From IMG/VR virus record IMGVR_UViG_3300021598_000208, positions 1-63,549 of that record: 63,549 nucleotides of DNA; one strand, 5' to 3'. Shown here one piece after another: positions 19,901 through 27,755 of the stretch (the first letter of the stretch is position 1; every line of letters begins with the position of its first letter). The notes under the pieces are model-generated. The model ran no database searches. It was not told the DNA's origin and was given only the letters and a program-made list of their open reading frames with translations. This DNA comes from a virus. The position numbers and the translations under genes are program-made.

Positions 19901-20293
19901 CGTGAATTAAAACAAACGACACAAGATGATGATGCTTTAAGAGAAATAAATAAAAAAATAAGAGAGATTCAAGCCACAGGTGAGCAAGCTAAAAAATACG
20001 AAGAGGCAAGTAAGAGAGAGTCTGAAAAAAAGAAGAGATTGCTTTATGATTCAGGTGAAGGTGTTAGATATGATAATCCATCAGAGATGAAAAGATATAA
20101 CCCAAGGTTATATAACGAAAGATTCGGTCCCGAGTCTGATTGGTATCAAACTCACAAAGCTGAAGCTGATATTGAAAAGGCTATGAACAAAGAGATTCGC
20201 AAGATGGAAGATGAAGAGTTTCAATACACTCCAAATCCTAAAAACAAATCAGGTAGAAACTCTGATGGAACAATGAAAAGAACAAGAAACTAA
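16889..20293 (+). CDS. Giant polyvalent internal virion protein, C-terminal part
   Basis: Open frame continuing the upstream gene in the +1 frame. Real homologous-looking sequence starts at about 16958, where LDFARSTLK of the first frame joins VTEDILDAIAEEQS of this one; the nominal ATG at 16889 gives a nonsense lead-in. The sequence is long and helical, then around residues 730-830 becomes FNNFNNFMTRFLIFEYATARAG plus a hydrophobic stretch (ALVAAVTTRMMVYSLLTQALG), typical of the C-terminal membrane-active region of phage polyvalent proteins. It ends in a Lys/Arg/Glu-rich tail. The combined protein would be about 2,500 aa. The gene ends tail-to-tail with the leftward replication block (4-base overlap). 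Confidence 0.7.
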   Translation: MLTIWRRYSLMQSTQANLILQEARLKVTEDILDAIAEEQSLADELADRFNESPNKLFSDDGKLDFAQSLKEMVKEGEITEAEADIMRKYKSDILPQVESKKMTEQEIAEEKEGLIREIEDANVDSSGLPTADERSLANQLRDLIKTKAIDKLNNTDLKNLLKVISNINNNYLPHFAQVLVEKMNAINEGEKLSSAVGKAKLPKLSTLYAKFKNLFTGKGATLELVRRSPLYYIDQVFGNFKTKDIYNSLLKKAAQGEARFTSELKKVQNILERAEEKVAKSFDLDGNDTLMSKFKMMTYMIQLEYDSNVGDKQVNPAADYLKATIKHIDEGKSQFGERDAEMLQDILNKYGKVVGKDENGKDIIEIDNQKLYDSFNKAEKDAIKDIRGINESLRGKAEYTAAIIRGDKISPLNNYVHLNVLHETQPNELTSGSAFITEFNNSMRPSTKAKSLIARTGKVSPLNFDVFASAQRGAKFVLMDYNLTEPIRTARKTLNQALLNLEEQGRIPKENRQVFNAIRDAFEEAVENLLTNSYISNAFLDNVIDYINKQGYRAVLAGTSRFVSELSSNISFAIISDPSAFKTGYDNRDVIMSTDAPTIMSNVGSTQTSRIFPTDTLSGKLIDTNVLNQANGIKGGKAKGYIANKIQQLFNRTGKKYLNTVELTADALISTPDKIVMRPIWFGSFANEFKKITGKDVNFDKIAANDEAYMSQNKEAIDKSKNFADERSVFTGASDNAFMGILKGTPKPNQSGWLRAFNNFNNFMTRFLIFEYATARAGINAAIGNGSMTKKEGAALVAAVTTRMMVYSLLTQALGNGLMGLFFDDEEEENDDTILQNIGQAFASAFSSIALGRDFGNATKLFINEGVERANEEYLDFLRTGEYDRYEDNIQNSLVPQEKKGRQTGVWDYVKNMGGAFTPILKTTDLIIKNKTAAEPKTAEAIKRREKESNIRIPLEIAGNLGLVPMYKDIRKAAMNDIYKDLDKNKGVEVEPLSENQNDQIKALRELKQTTQDDDALREINKKIREIQATGEQAKKYEEASKRESEKKKRLLYDSGEGVRYDNPSEMKRYNPRLYNERFGPESDWYQTHKAEADIEKAMNKEIRKMEDEEFQYTPNPKNKSGRNSDGTMKRTRN

Positions 20294-20703
20294 ACGTACC
20301 TAACGTACTTCAATGCTTTTTGTTTATCGTAATAAACCATAAGTTCAGCATCATTTGTAGAACCAACACGGGGAGGGCGACCTCCCCATTTAATCTCTCC
20401 GGATAGTTTGTTTGCCATACCGTATATGATTCCATCATCACACGCCCATATAATTACAGGCGTGAGTCTTTTGTCTGTTAGTTTAACTAATTTTCTTGCA
20501 GCCACAGGTAAAGGATACGCATCACGGATTGTCCGTACACGTCCCTTCACTTCTGCGTATGCTATTAAATTCTTGTCCTTATCAAATACTTTGTAGTCAA
20601 CATCGTGCGGGTCCAATTTCAAATATGAACCACCAAAAATACTTACAAATAACTCTATTGCTTTTTTCTCCCTTATTAAATCAGCTTCTGTTTCAAAAGT
20701 CAT
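20290..20703 (-). CDS. PD-(D/E)XK-fold nuclease-like protein
   Basis: 137 aa, last gene of the leftward replication operon. The segment HDVDYKVFDKD...AYAEVKGR gives the D-x(n)-E-x-K arrangement of restriction-endonuclease-fold proteins, followed by a basic helix and the strand LTPVIIWACDDGIIYG. The N-terminal helix is charged (ETEADLIREKKAIELFVSIFGG). The family member is not identified; a role in resolving or processing phage DNA is possible, given its association with helicase and primase genes. It overlaps the upstream 64-aa gene by 11 bases. Confidence 0.6.
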   Translation of the reverse strand: MTFETEADLIREKKAIELFVSIFGGSYLKLDPHDVDYKVFDKDKNLIAYAEVKGRVRTIRDAYPLPVAARKLVKLTDKRLTPVIIWACDDGIIYGMANKLSGEIKWGGRPPRVGSTNDAELMVYYDKQKALKYVRYV

Positions 20704-20887
20704 CGTCTTCCATTGATTTTAATATTAGTCGCAGGTCTATTATTAGGTTTCTAATATCTTTTTCTGCGGGGACAAAGTCCCTATCCACGAGATTCTCGTA
20801 GATGTTTGCTAACAGCAGATGCTGTTCATTTATTCTAAAGGCAATACGCTCCGCTCGAGCATTCTCACCATTTAAGTTCTTGTCCAT
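20693..20887 (-). CDS. Small helical protein of unknown function (64 aa)
   Basis: Start placed at the ATG at 20887 (a GTG lies two codons upstream). It overlaps the DnaA-like gene upstream by 23 bases and the nuclease-like gene downstream by 11, which supports coupled translation. The content is helical and charged (ENARAERIAFRINEQHLLLANIYENLVD), ending EDDDF. No domain recognised. Confidence 0.5.
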   Translation of the reverse strand: MDKNLNGENARAERIAFRINEQHLLLANIYENLVDRDFVPAEKDIRNLIIDLRLILKSMEDDDF

Positions 20888-21404
20888 AGTCACTTAGTCC
20901 ATTAAACATTAAGTTAATTTTTCTAAGCACAAAAGACTCTTTGCCAATTGGTGTCCGATTTTCTATGTACTCGAGTATTTGTTCGAGCCTTTTATACTTG
21001 TCTACCTGACTTTGCAGGGTAGTGTTCTCCAAAATTAATCTTTCTATTTGATTTTTTAGACTAATATTAGACACTTGCAGTTCCTTTTCTGTTATGCTGA
21101 AGACTGTAGGTTCTTTGTCTCTCATAAACTCTGTGTAGCATTTGACATACTGATTATGGTAGTAAGGTAGTTGCGACAGCATATCATCCACCATTGAGCC
21201 ATAATGCACAATTGTCGTATGGTCTTTACCTAAGTACTTACCTATTGCTGTAGTGGTGTGTCCTCTCTCACGTAATATTTTTGCAAATAACATACGTGCG
21301 TCTACAATTTCTCTGCTTCTTTTTCTTGACTTTATCTTGATGTCAAATACTTTGTTTACTACTTCTTCTAATTCTATAAAGTCTGATGGTATATTGTCTT
21401 GCAT
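20865..21404 (-). CDS. DnaA domain IV-like DNA-binding protein
   Basis: 179 aa. Residues about 25-80 match the DnaA C-terminal DNA-binding domain: SREIVDARMLFAKILRERGHTT, then GKYLGKDHTTIVHYGS, which carries the DnaA signature (DHTTVLHA in host proteins). There is no AAA+ ATPase part. The C-terminal half (about 110-170) is a coiled-coil-like region with Leu/Asn/Glu. It could recognise DnaA-box-like sites; a perfect box is present at 36027-36035. A second DnaA-IV-like protein is at 29310. Family assignment is from motif, the replication role is inference. Confidence 0.75.
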   Translation of the reverse strand: MQDNIPSDFIELEEVVNKVFDIKIKSRKRSREIVDARMLFAKILRERGHTTTAIGKYLGKDHTTIVHYGSMVDDMLSQLPYYHNQYVKCYTEFMRDKEPTVFSITEKELQVSNISLKNQIERLILENTTLQSQVDKYKRLEQILEYIENRTPIGKESFVLRKINLMFNGLSDYGQELKW

Positions 21405-21408
21405 AAAT

Positions 21409-21651
21409 TTATTTTCCTTTAAATACTTCTACTTTAATTCCGTGTTTTTCTAATTCTTTGTGTCTAAACTCCTGTAACTTAGATACTTTACCGTCAGGTT
21501 TTTTTACCTCAACAAATAATACGTCTGAATTTGGAGGGATAGCTATCAGGTCAGGTATACCATTCTTGTTGGTGTTAATCAACTTAATGACATAGTAACC
21601 CTCATCTTCTAACTCTTTAATCCTTTTCGACTGTATCTGTTGCTCTTTCAT
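21409..21651 (-). CDS. VRR-NUC domain nuclease
   Basis: 80 aa, a compact VRR-NUC domain: IKLINTNKNGIPDLIAIP (PDL-type acidic residue), LFVEVKKPDGKVSKLQ (E-x-K catalytic pair and downstream Gln), and the closing helix HKELEKHGIKVEVF. Stand-alone VRR-NUC proteins are common in phage replication modules and belong to the PD-(D/E)XK superfamily, acting on branched or flap DNA. It overlaps the preceding gene in the operon by 35 bases and lies 4 bases upstream of the DnaA-like gene. Confidence 0.85.
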   Translation of the reverse strand: MKEQQIQSKRIKELEDEGYYVIKLINTNKNGIPDLIAIPPNSDVLFVEVKKPDGKVSKLQEFRHKELEKHGIKVEVFKGK

Positions 21652-21949
21652 TTAAGTGCGTTTGCTTCATTAATTCTTTAATAGACATATTGACTTGGGT
21701 ACACTCTTGAATAAAATCAATTAGCTTTTCTAACTCTTCCTGCGTGAAGGCGAACCTATTGGCTAAGAAGAACTCGTAAGGCATACAGCTTTCATCAAGG
21801 TCAATCTCTTCCAATTGAACCGCTAAAGTTTTCTGTGGGAGAACCACAATTGTAAAGATAATCGTATACTCATTACCTTCCTTTACCCATTTGTTCGCAG
21901 GTACTTTGCTCGGGCGATTCTTGTCGTTGATGCAGGTACATTTTACCAT
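21617..21949 (-). CDS. Conserved hypothetical protein in replication operon
   Basis: 110 aa from the ATG at 21949 (a TTG two codons upstream is possible). It begins MVKCTCINDKNRPSKVP, with a short strand-rich part (EYTIIFTIVV) and an acidic helical second half including FTQEELEKLIDFIQECTQ. I recall similar small proteins beside helicase and VRR-NUC genes in Bacteroidota phages. Function not recognised. Confidence 0.6.
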   Translation of the reverse strand: MVKCTCINDKNRPSKVPANKWVKEGNEYTIIFTIVVLPQKTLAVQLEEIDLDESCMPYEFFLANRFAFTQEELEKLIDFIQECTQVNMSIKELMKQTHLNERATDTVEKD

Positions 21950-22046
21950 CTTCAATTAAATTTTTTTTGTTAGATAATAACCAATCCATAAAGTCATTCT
22001 GATTAAGTGATTCAAGTTTATCAAATATTAAATCTACCGGGTTCAT
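21873..22046 (-). CDS. Possible small ORF (57 aa)
   Basis: An ATG at 22046, 5 bases after the upstream gene's stop, opens MNPVDLIFDKLESLNQNDFM and ends at TAA 21873-21875. It fills the gap between two operon genes but overlaps the next gene by 77 bases, so only its first 33 residues are free of overlap. The content of those is helical and plausible. Moderate to low support. Confidence 0.35.
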   Translation of the reverse strand: MNPVDLIFDKLESLNQNDFMDWLLSNKKNLIEDGKMYLHQRQESPEQSTCEQMGKGR

Positions 22047-22051
22047 AAAAC

Positions 22052-22690
22052 TTATTTTACTTCGTTGATGTCGTAATAAAAAGAGTCGCTATTTGAACTA
22101 ACCCACCTATCGCTCTCAGCTTCTACGCATTGTAGTGTGGTATCCACTTTAAACTCCTTTGGACTAATAGGGAACTCATTAGTAATGAAGTTAGAGTCTT
22201 TCCAAAATATCCTGTTGTTAGGTTGGCATAATAGATACCCATCGTCAGCCAATAGTATGTGACCGCACTTATAATCGCTCGGCTCATCTGAATATGGATT
22301 ACTAAACCAATCAACTGTAAACAAATAAGTTGCCCATACAAGTGATTTATCTTTTAAAATAACCTTGCATCTTTTTTCAGCTAAGTACAAGTACTCAACC
22401 ACACTAACGTTCTCACTAAAGCAATCCCATAGTTGCTTGAAGTCTGCAGGTATATCTTTAGATGGCTCTTCGTAAAACAACTCTGAGATAGGTACTCTAC
22501 TGCGAAGCATTCCGTAGTCAGTCATAATGTGAAACGTAAGTATCTTTCCGGCTATGCTTTGTATTGCAAAGGCGTAGCAGTTGTCAAACGTTAAACTGTC
22601 GCTTTCTTTTTTGGTAAGCCAACTCCTTCTTACTTTCAGTTTAAGGTTTGGGATATTGATGTTTAATACATTTGAATCAGTCGTTGTCAT
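22052..22690 (-). CDS. Conserved phage protein of unknown function (212 aa)
   Basis: The start is set at the ATG at 22690, which overlaps the helicase stop by 14 bases; longer starts run deep into the helicase. It begins MTTTDSNVLNINIPNLKLKVR and contains well-ordered strands and aromatic residues (LLADDGYLLCQPNNRIFWKD, ESDRWVSSNSDSFYYDI). I believe this family travels with SNF2-type helicases in Bacteroidota phages. No catalytic motif is recognised; coupling with the helicase suggests a replication or DNA-transaction accessory role. Confidence 0.65.
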   Translation of the reverse strand: MTTTDSNVLNINIPNLKLKVRRSWLTKKESDSLTFDNCYAFAIQSIAGKILTFHIMTDYGMLRSRVPISELFYEEPSKDIPADFKQLWDCFSENVSVVEYLYLAEKRCKVILKDKSLVWATYLFTVDWFSNPYSDEPSDYKCGHILLADDGYLLCQPNNRIFWKDSNFITNEFPISPKEFKVDTTLQCVEAESDRWVSSNSDSFYYDINEVK

Positions 22691-24128
22691 AAAAATCTTT
22701 TTTAAAATGGTTAACGGTATAGTCTTTCTTCTTTGTAACAGCCTTGTAGATGTCGTATTCAATACCACCCTTAGAGAATATCCAATATACTTTATTCTCA
22801 AGGCGTTCCTTTGTGGTCATACGGTCTTTTGACTGCCAATAACTCGTTGCACTAAAGTCAATGTTGTAGAACACCAAGTACTCAGCTTGCTTCAAAGAGA
22901 TTCCTTCTCTGCCTGATACAATCTGAAGAGCGATGTTCTTATGAGTGTCTTCAAAGACACCAAGTTCAGTGGTCAACTCGTCACCAAAAACCTGCTTGAG
23001 TGCATTCAACTCTTCTTTGAACTTGTAGAAGATTCCAATCTTGCATCCCTCAAACTGCTGTTTGATAAACTCTGCTTTGCTTAGGTCAATCACCATTGAC
23101 TCACCATTCTCAAACTTAATAGTCCCTGAGCACAATTGATGAATCTTTGACATCAACTTCACAGGCGTGTCTGCTAATATGGTTTGGCTCTTACCTTCAA
23201 CCACAAGGTCTCTCTTTAGTTTCTGAATTAACTTATAAGTCAACTCGCTCATCTCAACCTGCAGAACCTCTTCGTCAGTCTTTGATAAGAAACCTGCCTC
23301 CTGCTGCGTGTAGCTTATGGTATACTTCTCCATCTCTTTAAGTATCTTATCTGTGCCTCCGCTATAGTCGTTCATCATCAACCCATTTATCTTCTTTTGC
23401 TTTACGTTGACATACTCATCGCAGAATCTGTAGAAACTTTTGTGATGGCTGAATGGACTCGTTGGTATACCATACACCTGATGGTACATCTGTGAGTAGG
23501 ACTCAGGCGTTGGCGTTCCTGATAAAAGTATAACCAATGGATTGTATTTACCTATGACTTGCTTTACCAATACGGCTCTGCCACTTGGCTTGGGAAACGC
23601 TCCCATACTATGTGCCTCATCGCAAATTATCAAATCCCATTTTGCTTTATCGGAAACAAGATGCAGGCTTTCGTAGTTGATGACCTCTATCTTATATCCC
23701 GGATTGAGCGTTGCGTAATCTGATTCAATAGATGATATGGCTTTCTTTTTGGTTACAAACAATACATTTTCAGCATTGCAAAGTTTCGCTATCCCAAGGC
23801 TCGTAAGCGTTTTACCTGTACGCACCTCCATTGCAAGATACAGGAAACGATGCTGCCGCAGGATGTCAACCGCTCGGTTGATTATATCAACCTGATAGTC
23901 CCTGAATTTGAATTTGTTTTCCATCTCGTATAAATTTTTGTAATACTCGCAACTCGTTACGATTCTTTCTATAACTTCTTTTTCTGTATTATATTTTAGT
24001 ACCCTGCGAATCTCGATAGCCTTACCTCGTCCCGTCTTTACTTCTTTGGTTTGAAGTATGATTCTCTTCAAAGACTCGCAGTACTCCAACATTGATTTGT
24101 TGTCCTGACCTGCTAATCTTTCTATCAT
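22677..24128 (-). CDS. SNF2-type / superfamily 2 DNA helicase
   Basis: 483 aa. Motif Q-like FKFRDYQVDIINRAVDIL, motif I EVRTGKTLTSLGIA (Walker A, GKT), motif Ia-like VLFVTKKKA, motif II IICDEAHSMG (DEAH), motif III ILLSGTPTPESYSQ, and C-terminal motifs around IVSGREGISLKQAEYLVFYN and YWQSKDRMTTKER (motif VI with Arg finger). This is the SNF2-like helicase set typical of crAss-like phages and other Bacteroidota phages. An N-terminal extension of about 95 residues precedes the helicase core. It likely unwinds or remodels DNA during replication or recombination. A palindrome copy lies in codons for GVFEDT. Confidence 0.9.
   Translation of the reverse strand: MIERLAGQDNKSMLEYCESLKRIILQTKEVKTGRGKAIEIRRVLKYNTEKEVIERIVTSCEYYKNLYEMENKFKFRDYQVDIINRAVDILRQHRFLYLAMEVRTGKTLTSLGIAKLCNAENVLFVTKKKAISSIESDYATLNPGYKIEVINYESLHLVSDKAKWDLIICDEAHSMGAFPKPSGRAVLVKQVIGKYNPLVILLSGTPTPESYSQMYHQVYGIPTSPFSHHKSFYRFCDEYVNVKQKKINGLMMNDYSGGTDKILKEMEKYTISYTQQEAGFLSKTDEEVLQVEMSELTYKLIQKLKRDLVVEGKSQTILADTPVKLMSKIHQLCSGTIKFENGESMVIDLSKAEFIKQQFEGCKIGIFYKFKEELNALKQVFGDELTTELGVFEDTHKNIALQIVSGREGISLKQAEYLVFYNIDFSATSYWQSKDRMTTKERLENKVYWIFSKGGIEYDIYKAVTKKKDYTVNHFKKDFYDND
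22945..22960. repeat. Copy of 16-bp palindrome (within helicase gene)
   Basis: GTGTCTTCAAAGACAC on the plus strand; read on the gene strand it encodes VFEDT in the second RecA-like lobe. Confidence 0.85.
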
Positions 24129-24460
24129 ATGCGTAATTTTTTTTCACATATTCCGCAATACATTCTCTTACTGTACTCTTCAATGAGAGGTTGAGGGCAA
24201 ACGCAGTCATCAATGATTCGTGTACCATCATCATTAAAGTTCAGAGCAATGTACTCCATCAGGTCTGCGCAATGCTCAAACATCTCAAACGATTGGAAGT
24301 AAGTCATCATCAACTGAATCAACTCAAGTGGTATCTCCTCATCAGGTAGATGCGCAAAGAGACTTATATCAGAGGAGGCAATCTCTTCCAATGTGTTTCG
24401 CTCTGTAATCAGGTTGAATGAATTAATCATCCCTATGTGTATTCTTTGCTCCTGTGTCAT
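24125..24460 (-). CDS. Conserved hypothetical with C-terminal zinc-ribbon-like Cys motif
   Basis: 111 aa; overlaps the helicase start and the upstream gene's stop by 4 bases on each side. Acidic and helical for most of its length (ERNTLEEIASSDISLF, IPLELIQLMMTYFQSFEMFEHCADLMEYI). It then ends with two cysteine pairs, CVC before PQPLIEEYSKR and CGIC before EKKL, which could bind zinc. Small helicase-linked protein, function unknown. Confidence 0.6.
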   Translation of the reverse strand: MTQEQRIHIGMINSFNLITERNTLEEIASSDISLFAHLPDEEIPLELIQLMMTYFQSFEMFEHCADLMEYIALNFNDDGTRIIDDCVCPQPLIEEYSKRMYCGICEKKLRI

Positions 24461-24705
24461 TTGTCTTGGTTTAAATATTCCTTAAACATATCTTCATCTG
24501 AATAATCAAGATATTTTTCTGTGTTTTCATTCATCCTCATCCACATATAAAAGTTAAGTATCTGCTCTTTTTCTTTTTCAAGTAAGTTTTCAGCTTCCAT
24601 TTTTGCAGCTCTTATACCTGATGCAATAGACATTGAATATTCATTTTCTAATATTTCAATTTTAACATCAAGCCAATCAATTAATTCTTGCATTGCTGTT
24701 TTCAT
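24457..24705 (-). CDS. Small helical hypothetical protein (82 aa)
   Basis: Sits between primase-helicase and the previous gene with a 4-base overlap downstream and one base upstream. Acidic, coiled-coil-like (IEILENEYSMSIASGI, AENLLEKEKEQILNFYMWM). Many Bacteroidota phages carry similar short helical proteins here. No function can be assigned. Confidence 0.6.
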   Translation of the reverse strand: MKTAMQELIDWLDVKIEILENEYSMSIASGIRAAKMEAENLLEKEKEQILNFYMWMRMNENTEKYLDYSDEDMFKEYLNQDK

Positions 24706-24706
24706 A

Positions 24707-27136
24707 TTAGTCTAAGTTTAATTGGTTTTGATATTCACTATCCTGTTTCTTGTTAATGATAATCCATCTACCCTGTTGGTCTCTATCCTCCTGTGGCATT
24801 GTCCCTTCTTTGTAGATAGCGTAAGCTATCAACCACTTGTAGAACTTAGTACGGCTGATTGTCATTCTACCTCTCGGTCCATAGTCAGGATACTCATCAA
24901 TGAAGTTAGAATACAACTCGTTCTTGTAAAGTCTTACTCCAACCTGAAGCATTACGTTACGCTCGTTGCTATCTACAAGTCCACACCATTCAATAAACTC
25001 GTGGCAAGTTTCTGCTGATAGCTGACGAATCTTTAGGTTTACGAATTTAGATTTAACAAGTCCGGTTCTCAGGTAATTCATCAAACACCCAATCATATAG
25101 TTATCGAACTCACACCAATCATCATCATTCCAATCGCCAAACATCAACTTGCCGAACTCATCAAGCGGAGTAAAACTCTTGTTGTAGTACTGATGTAACT
25201 CCAACTCCCACTTCCTTCGGGCAAATGAATTACCTGCACCTTTGATGGCATAGTTTGTCGTTATGGCAATCTTTGGTGAACGGCTGAATGGAATCTTAAT
25301 CGCATCCTTGTTCTTCTTCTCAAGTGTCAAACCCTCAGTCACTACGCTAAACAAACGCTCAAAGTCAAAGTGCTTACGCACATCATCGAAGCAAAGTATC
25401 TGCGTGTCTGCTGACACCAACTGATAAGCGAAGCTACGCTCGAAGGCAAATGACTTACCATCAATCACAACTAACTTTTTCATCTTACTCAGTGCGCTCA
25501 TCAATAGTCCCTTACCTGTTCCACCCTCCGGATTGTCACTAATAACCTCATCGTTCAGAATCACAGCAGGACAGAATGATAGGTTCTTGTATCCGTGAAG
25601 TAAGAATCCAATCGTGCTCTCCATTGATTTAACTCTCGCCTCATCTCCACCGTTGATATTGCTCACAAACTTTTTGAAGTCACACCTATCGGTCACGCTG
25701 CACATATTAAAGTTCCTGTCAATCACGTGGTCTTTCCACACGTAACCGCCCAAGTCCAAATAGTCAAGCGTACTTATACCTTCTTTGCTAATCTTTACTG
25801 CGCAGTTCTTGTAGTACAGATAAGATGCATCTTTGCTGTCAGCAATGAAGTATATCTCAATTGTCGATAGCATAGACAAGAACTCTTCCTTAAAAAATCT
25901 CGTGTTGTCAGCGAAGTAATTGTACACCCCGATGTCATCCAACTCCAATAGATGCGCAAGAACGAAGTCTTTAATTTCTTTCTCTGATGTATGGTCTATT
26001 AGGTTGTTTGTTACTTTTACAAAGATGTAGTTCTTTCCACCCTCAGGACAATACTTATAGAAACCGTTGTCTTCTAAGAACTGCTTGAACTGAATATGAA
26101 CTATCTTGATGACCCCACGCTCGTTTCTGTCCCAAAAGGTTTGCTTAGCATTTTCCTCCTCAACCTTATTAAGCACCGAATCGATAGTATCGCTGTCCAA
26201 ATTGGAGTCTTGCAATTGGATGCGAATCTCTTTTTTTGATACACCTCTCCTCAACTTTGCTTTGATTGAATTAACTCTCTCCTCATCCTCGTAGTACTTA
26301 GTCCCGAAGTTAGCTGTGTGCCGGTAGGCAGAGTCAATGGTTGTGCCAATCTCCCTGATGCTAAAGTCATCCGTAGCGAATTGGTTTAGTACGTATGATG
26401 CAAGGCTCTTGTTGATTCCAAAGTCATTGAACGCCATTGCAAGAACGTATGCGTTTTGATTACGCTGCCCTTCGCTCATTGGATATTTCTTTTCCCACCA
26501 TTTAACAAGTATCTCCACAATCTTATTCTCATCTGTGATAGGGATGGTAGCTTGGTCTCTTGTACGACTTACCTCAGTGTACTCAGGCTCTTCAATCGTG
26601 TCCCAAATACTACTGTTCTCATTTACGTAAATTAAGGGGTCATACGAGTCGTAACATACTCGGCTGAGGTTCTTGCTCGTTTTATCAAAATAAGGGTTAT
26701 TAAAGTACTTTTCTAAGCTATTAAAGTAGTTTGTATGGTTCTCTGCATCTGCCGGTATCTTAACTAATACTTTTAAGCCATTTCCCGAAGGGGAAATGAA
26801 TACTGAGAATACATATTTGTTTTTTGACAGGTTCTCTTTGTCCTGTAGTAATTCCTTTTGCTTTGGATACCCATCGAAGTCTAAGCAAATGATTCCTGAA
26901 TGCTCAAGTAATGACGCATCAGTTCTCTTGTTAAACGTACCACTGAAGCAAATGGCAGGCAATTGCTTCTTTAGTTCCTGTCTCTCAGGCTTACGTTTTT
27001 CTAATCGGATTTTCTTAACCAACTCCTTGGTCGTTCCTGCTCCGTCCTTTATTCTATCAAGGATTACACGCACATCTCTGAAGAATGGCGTATCAGTATC
27101 CTTAATACTTTTGAATATAGTTACGTTATGTGTCAT
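24707..27136 (-). CDS. BT4734/VirE-type primase with SF3-like helicase domain
   Basis: 809 aa. Residues of about 55-180 match the BT4734-like N-terminal (AEP primase-like) domain: ICFSGTFNKRTDASLLEHSG, IICLDFDGYP, VFSVFISPSGNGLKVLVK. About 200-290 resembles a PriCT linker (WWEKKYPMSEGQRNQNAYVL). The C-terminal ATPase has GGTGKG (about residue 540), the Walker B-like ILCFDDVRK, and a sensor region KIAITTNYAIKG, as in VirE/D5-type helicases. One protein could therefore prime and unwind DNA at the origin. No DNA polymerase is seen in the window, so the host enzyme is probably used. An iteron-like region lies immediately upstream. Confidence 0.85.
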   Translation of the reverse strand: MTHNVTIFKSIKDTDTPFFRDVRVILDRIKDGAGTTKELVKKIRLEKRKPERQELKKQLPAICFSGTFNKRTDASLLEHSGIICLDFDGYPKQKELLQDKENLSKNKYVFSVFISPSGNGLKVLVKIPADAENHTNYFNSLEKYFNNPYFDKTSKNLSRVCYDSYDPLIYVNENSSIWDTIEEPEYTEVSRTRDQATIPITDENKIVEILVKWWEKKYPMSEGQRNQNAYVLAMAFNDFGINKSLASYVLNQFATDDFSIREIGTTIDSAYRHTANFGTKYYEDEERVNSIKAKLRRGVSKKEIRIQLQDSNLDSDTIDSVLNKVEEENAKQTFWDRNERGVIKIVHIQFKQFLEDNGFYKYCPEGGKNYIFVKVTNNLIDHTSEKEIKDFVLAHLLELDDIGVYNYFADNTRFFKEEFLSMLSTIEIYFIADSKDASYLYYKNCAVKISKEGISTLDYLDLGGYVWKDHVIDRNFNMCSVTDRCDFKKFVSNINGGDEARVKSMESTIGFLLHGYKNLSFCPAVILNDEVISDNPEGGTGKGLLMSALSKMKKLVVIDGKSFAFERSFAYQLVSADTQILCFDDVRKHFDFERLFSVVTEGLTLEKKNKDAIKIPFSRSPKIAITTNYAIKGAGNSFARRKWELELHQYYNKSFTPLDEFGKLMFGDWNDDDWCEFDNYMIGCLMNYLRTGLVKSKFVNLKIRQLSAETCHEFIEWCGLVDSNERNVMLQVGVRLYKNELYSNFIDEYPDYGPRGRMTISRTKFYKWLIAYAIYKEGTMPQEDRDQQGRWIIINKKQDSEYQNQLNLD

Positions 27137-27138
27137 AC

Positions 27139-27223
27139 TATGTCGGTTTTATGTCGGTTTAATGTCGTTTTTATTCTACTAACTCTCTGATAATCAGTAC
27201 TAATGTCAATAATGTCAATTTTT
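27139..27223. promoter_or_regulatory. ATGTCG-iteron region A upstream of primase (possible operator or origin)
   Basis: Three ATGTCG repeats at 10-11 bp steps (27140, 27150, 27161), then CTAACT, a GATAATCAGTACT segment, and two AATGTCA repeats. The same layout recurs at 36788-36872. It ends 2 bases from the primase start codon, so it is either primase promoter/operator or part of a replication origin. Confidence 0.6.
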
Positions 27224-27317
27224 ATCTTAGATTATAATTAAAAAAATAAAGAAGAATAGTAATTATATATATAAGAAGTATAGGAAATTAATTGTCATTT
27301 TCGTCACGGTACAGAGG

Positions 27318-27344
27318 TAAAAAAAGGGGAAGTATTACCTTCCC
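27318..27344 (-). terminator. Intrinsic terminator after SSB-like gene
   Basis: On the minus strand a 7-bp stem GGGGAAG/CTTCCCC is followed by seven T residues. It closes the recombination operon upstream and implies a separate promoter for the primase. The 95 bases between 27224 and 27317 are AT-rich with nothing else recognised. Confidence 0.85.
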
Positions 27345-27367
27345 CGTTTCTTTGTTGGGTGAATAGA

Positions 27368-27679
27368 TTAGAACGGAAGTTCATCCTCCTCAGGCTCAGG
27401 TTCAACTGCTTTTGTCCCATCCCCCTTTGGTTTAGCTTCCTGTGGTGCTTCTGCTTTCATTCCGTTTTGAGCAGGCTCGTAAGTGTCTAACTCAACGTAG
27501 TAGTTCCCGCTACGAGCAGTCTTGATGTTGAGGTTTACCCAACCATTCTTCTCGTGCTGTCTGATGAATGCAACTGCATCATCTGATTTCATTGATAAGC
27601 GACCTACTACAAAGTCGGGTGCTTTTTCGTTTCTCTTGAATGAGAATCCGTCTGCAAAGATTTTTTCGTCTTGTGCCAT
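27368..27679 (-). CDS. SSB-like single-stranded DNA-binding protein
   Basis: 103 aa, shorter than host SSB. The body contains FVVGRLSMKSDDAVAFIRQH and a beta segment NLNIKTARSGNYYVELDTYE, consistent with a small OB-fold. The C-terminus is a Pro/Glu linker ending in the acidic tip EDELPF, the classical SSB tail that recruits partner proteins. It is in a cassette with an exonuclease and an annealing protein, so it probably protects single strands during recombination. The OB-fold is inferred; the acidic tip is clear. Confidence 0.75.
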   Translation of the reverse strand: MAQDEKIFADGFSFKRNEKAPDFVVGRLSMKSDDAVAFIRQHEKNGWVNLNIKTARSGNYYVELDTYEPAQNGMKAEAPQEAKPKGDGTKAVEPEPEEDELPF

Positions 27680-27755
27680 TGTTCTTGAATTTATTTGTTG
27701 CCTCAGTCTGTTTTAACCAACCATCAACCTCTGAGGCTAAGCTAATGATTAGTGT

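Noticed and set aside
24707-25018. Plus-strand open frame at the end of the primase gene
   Set aside because: Antisense shadow with no start-site motif.
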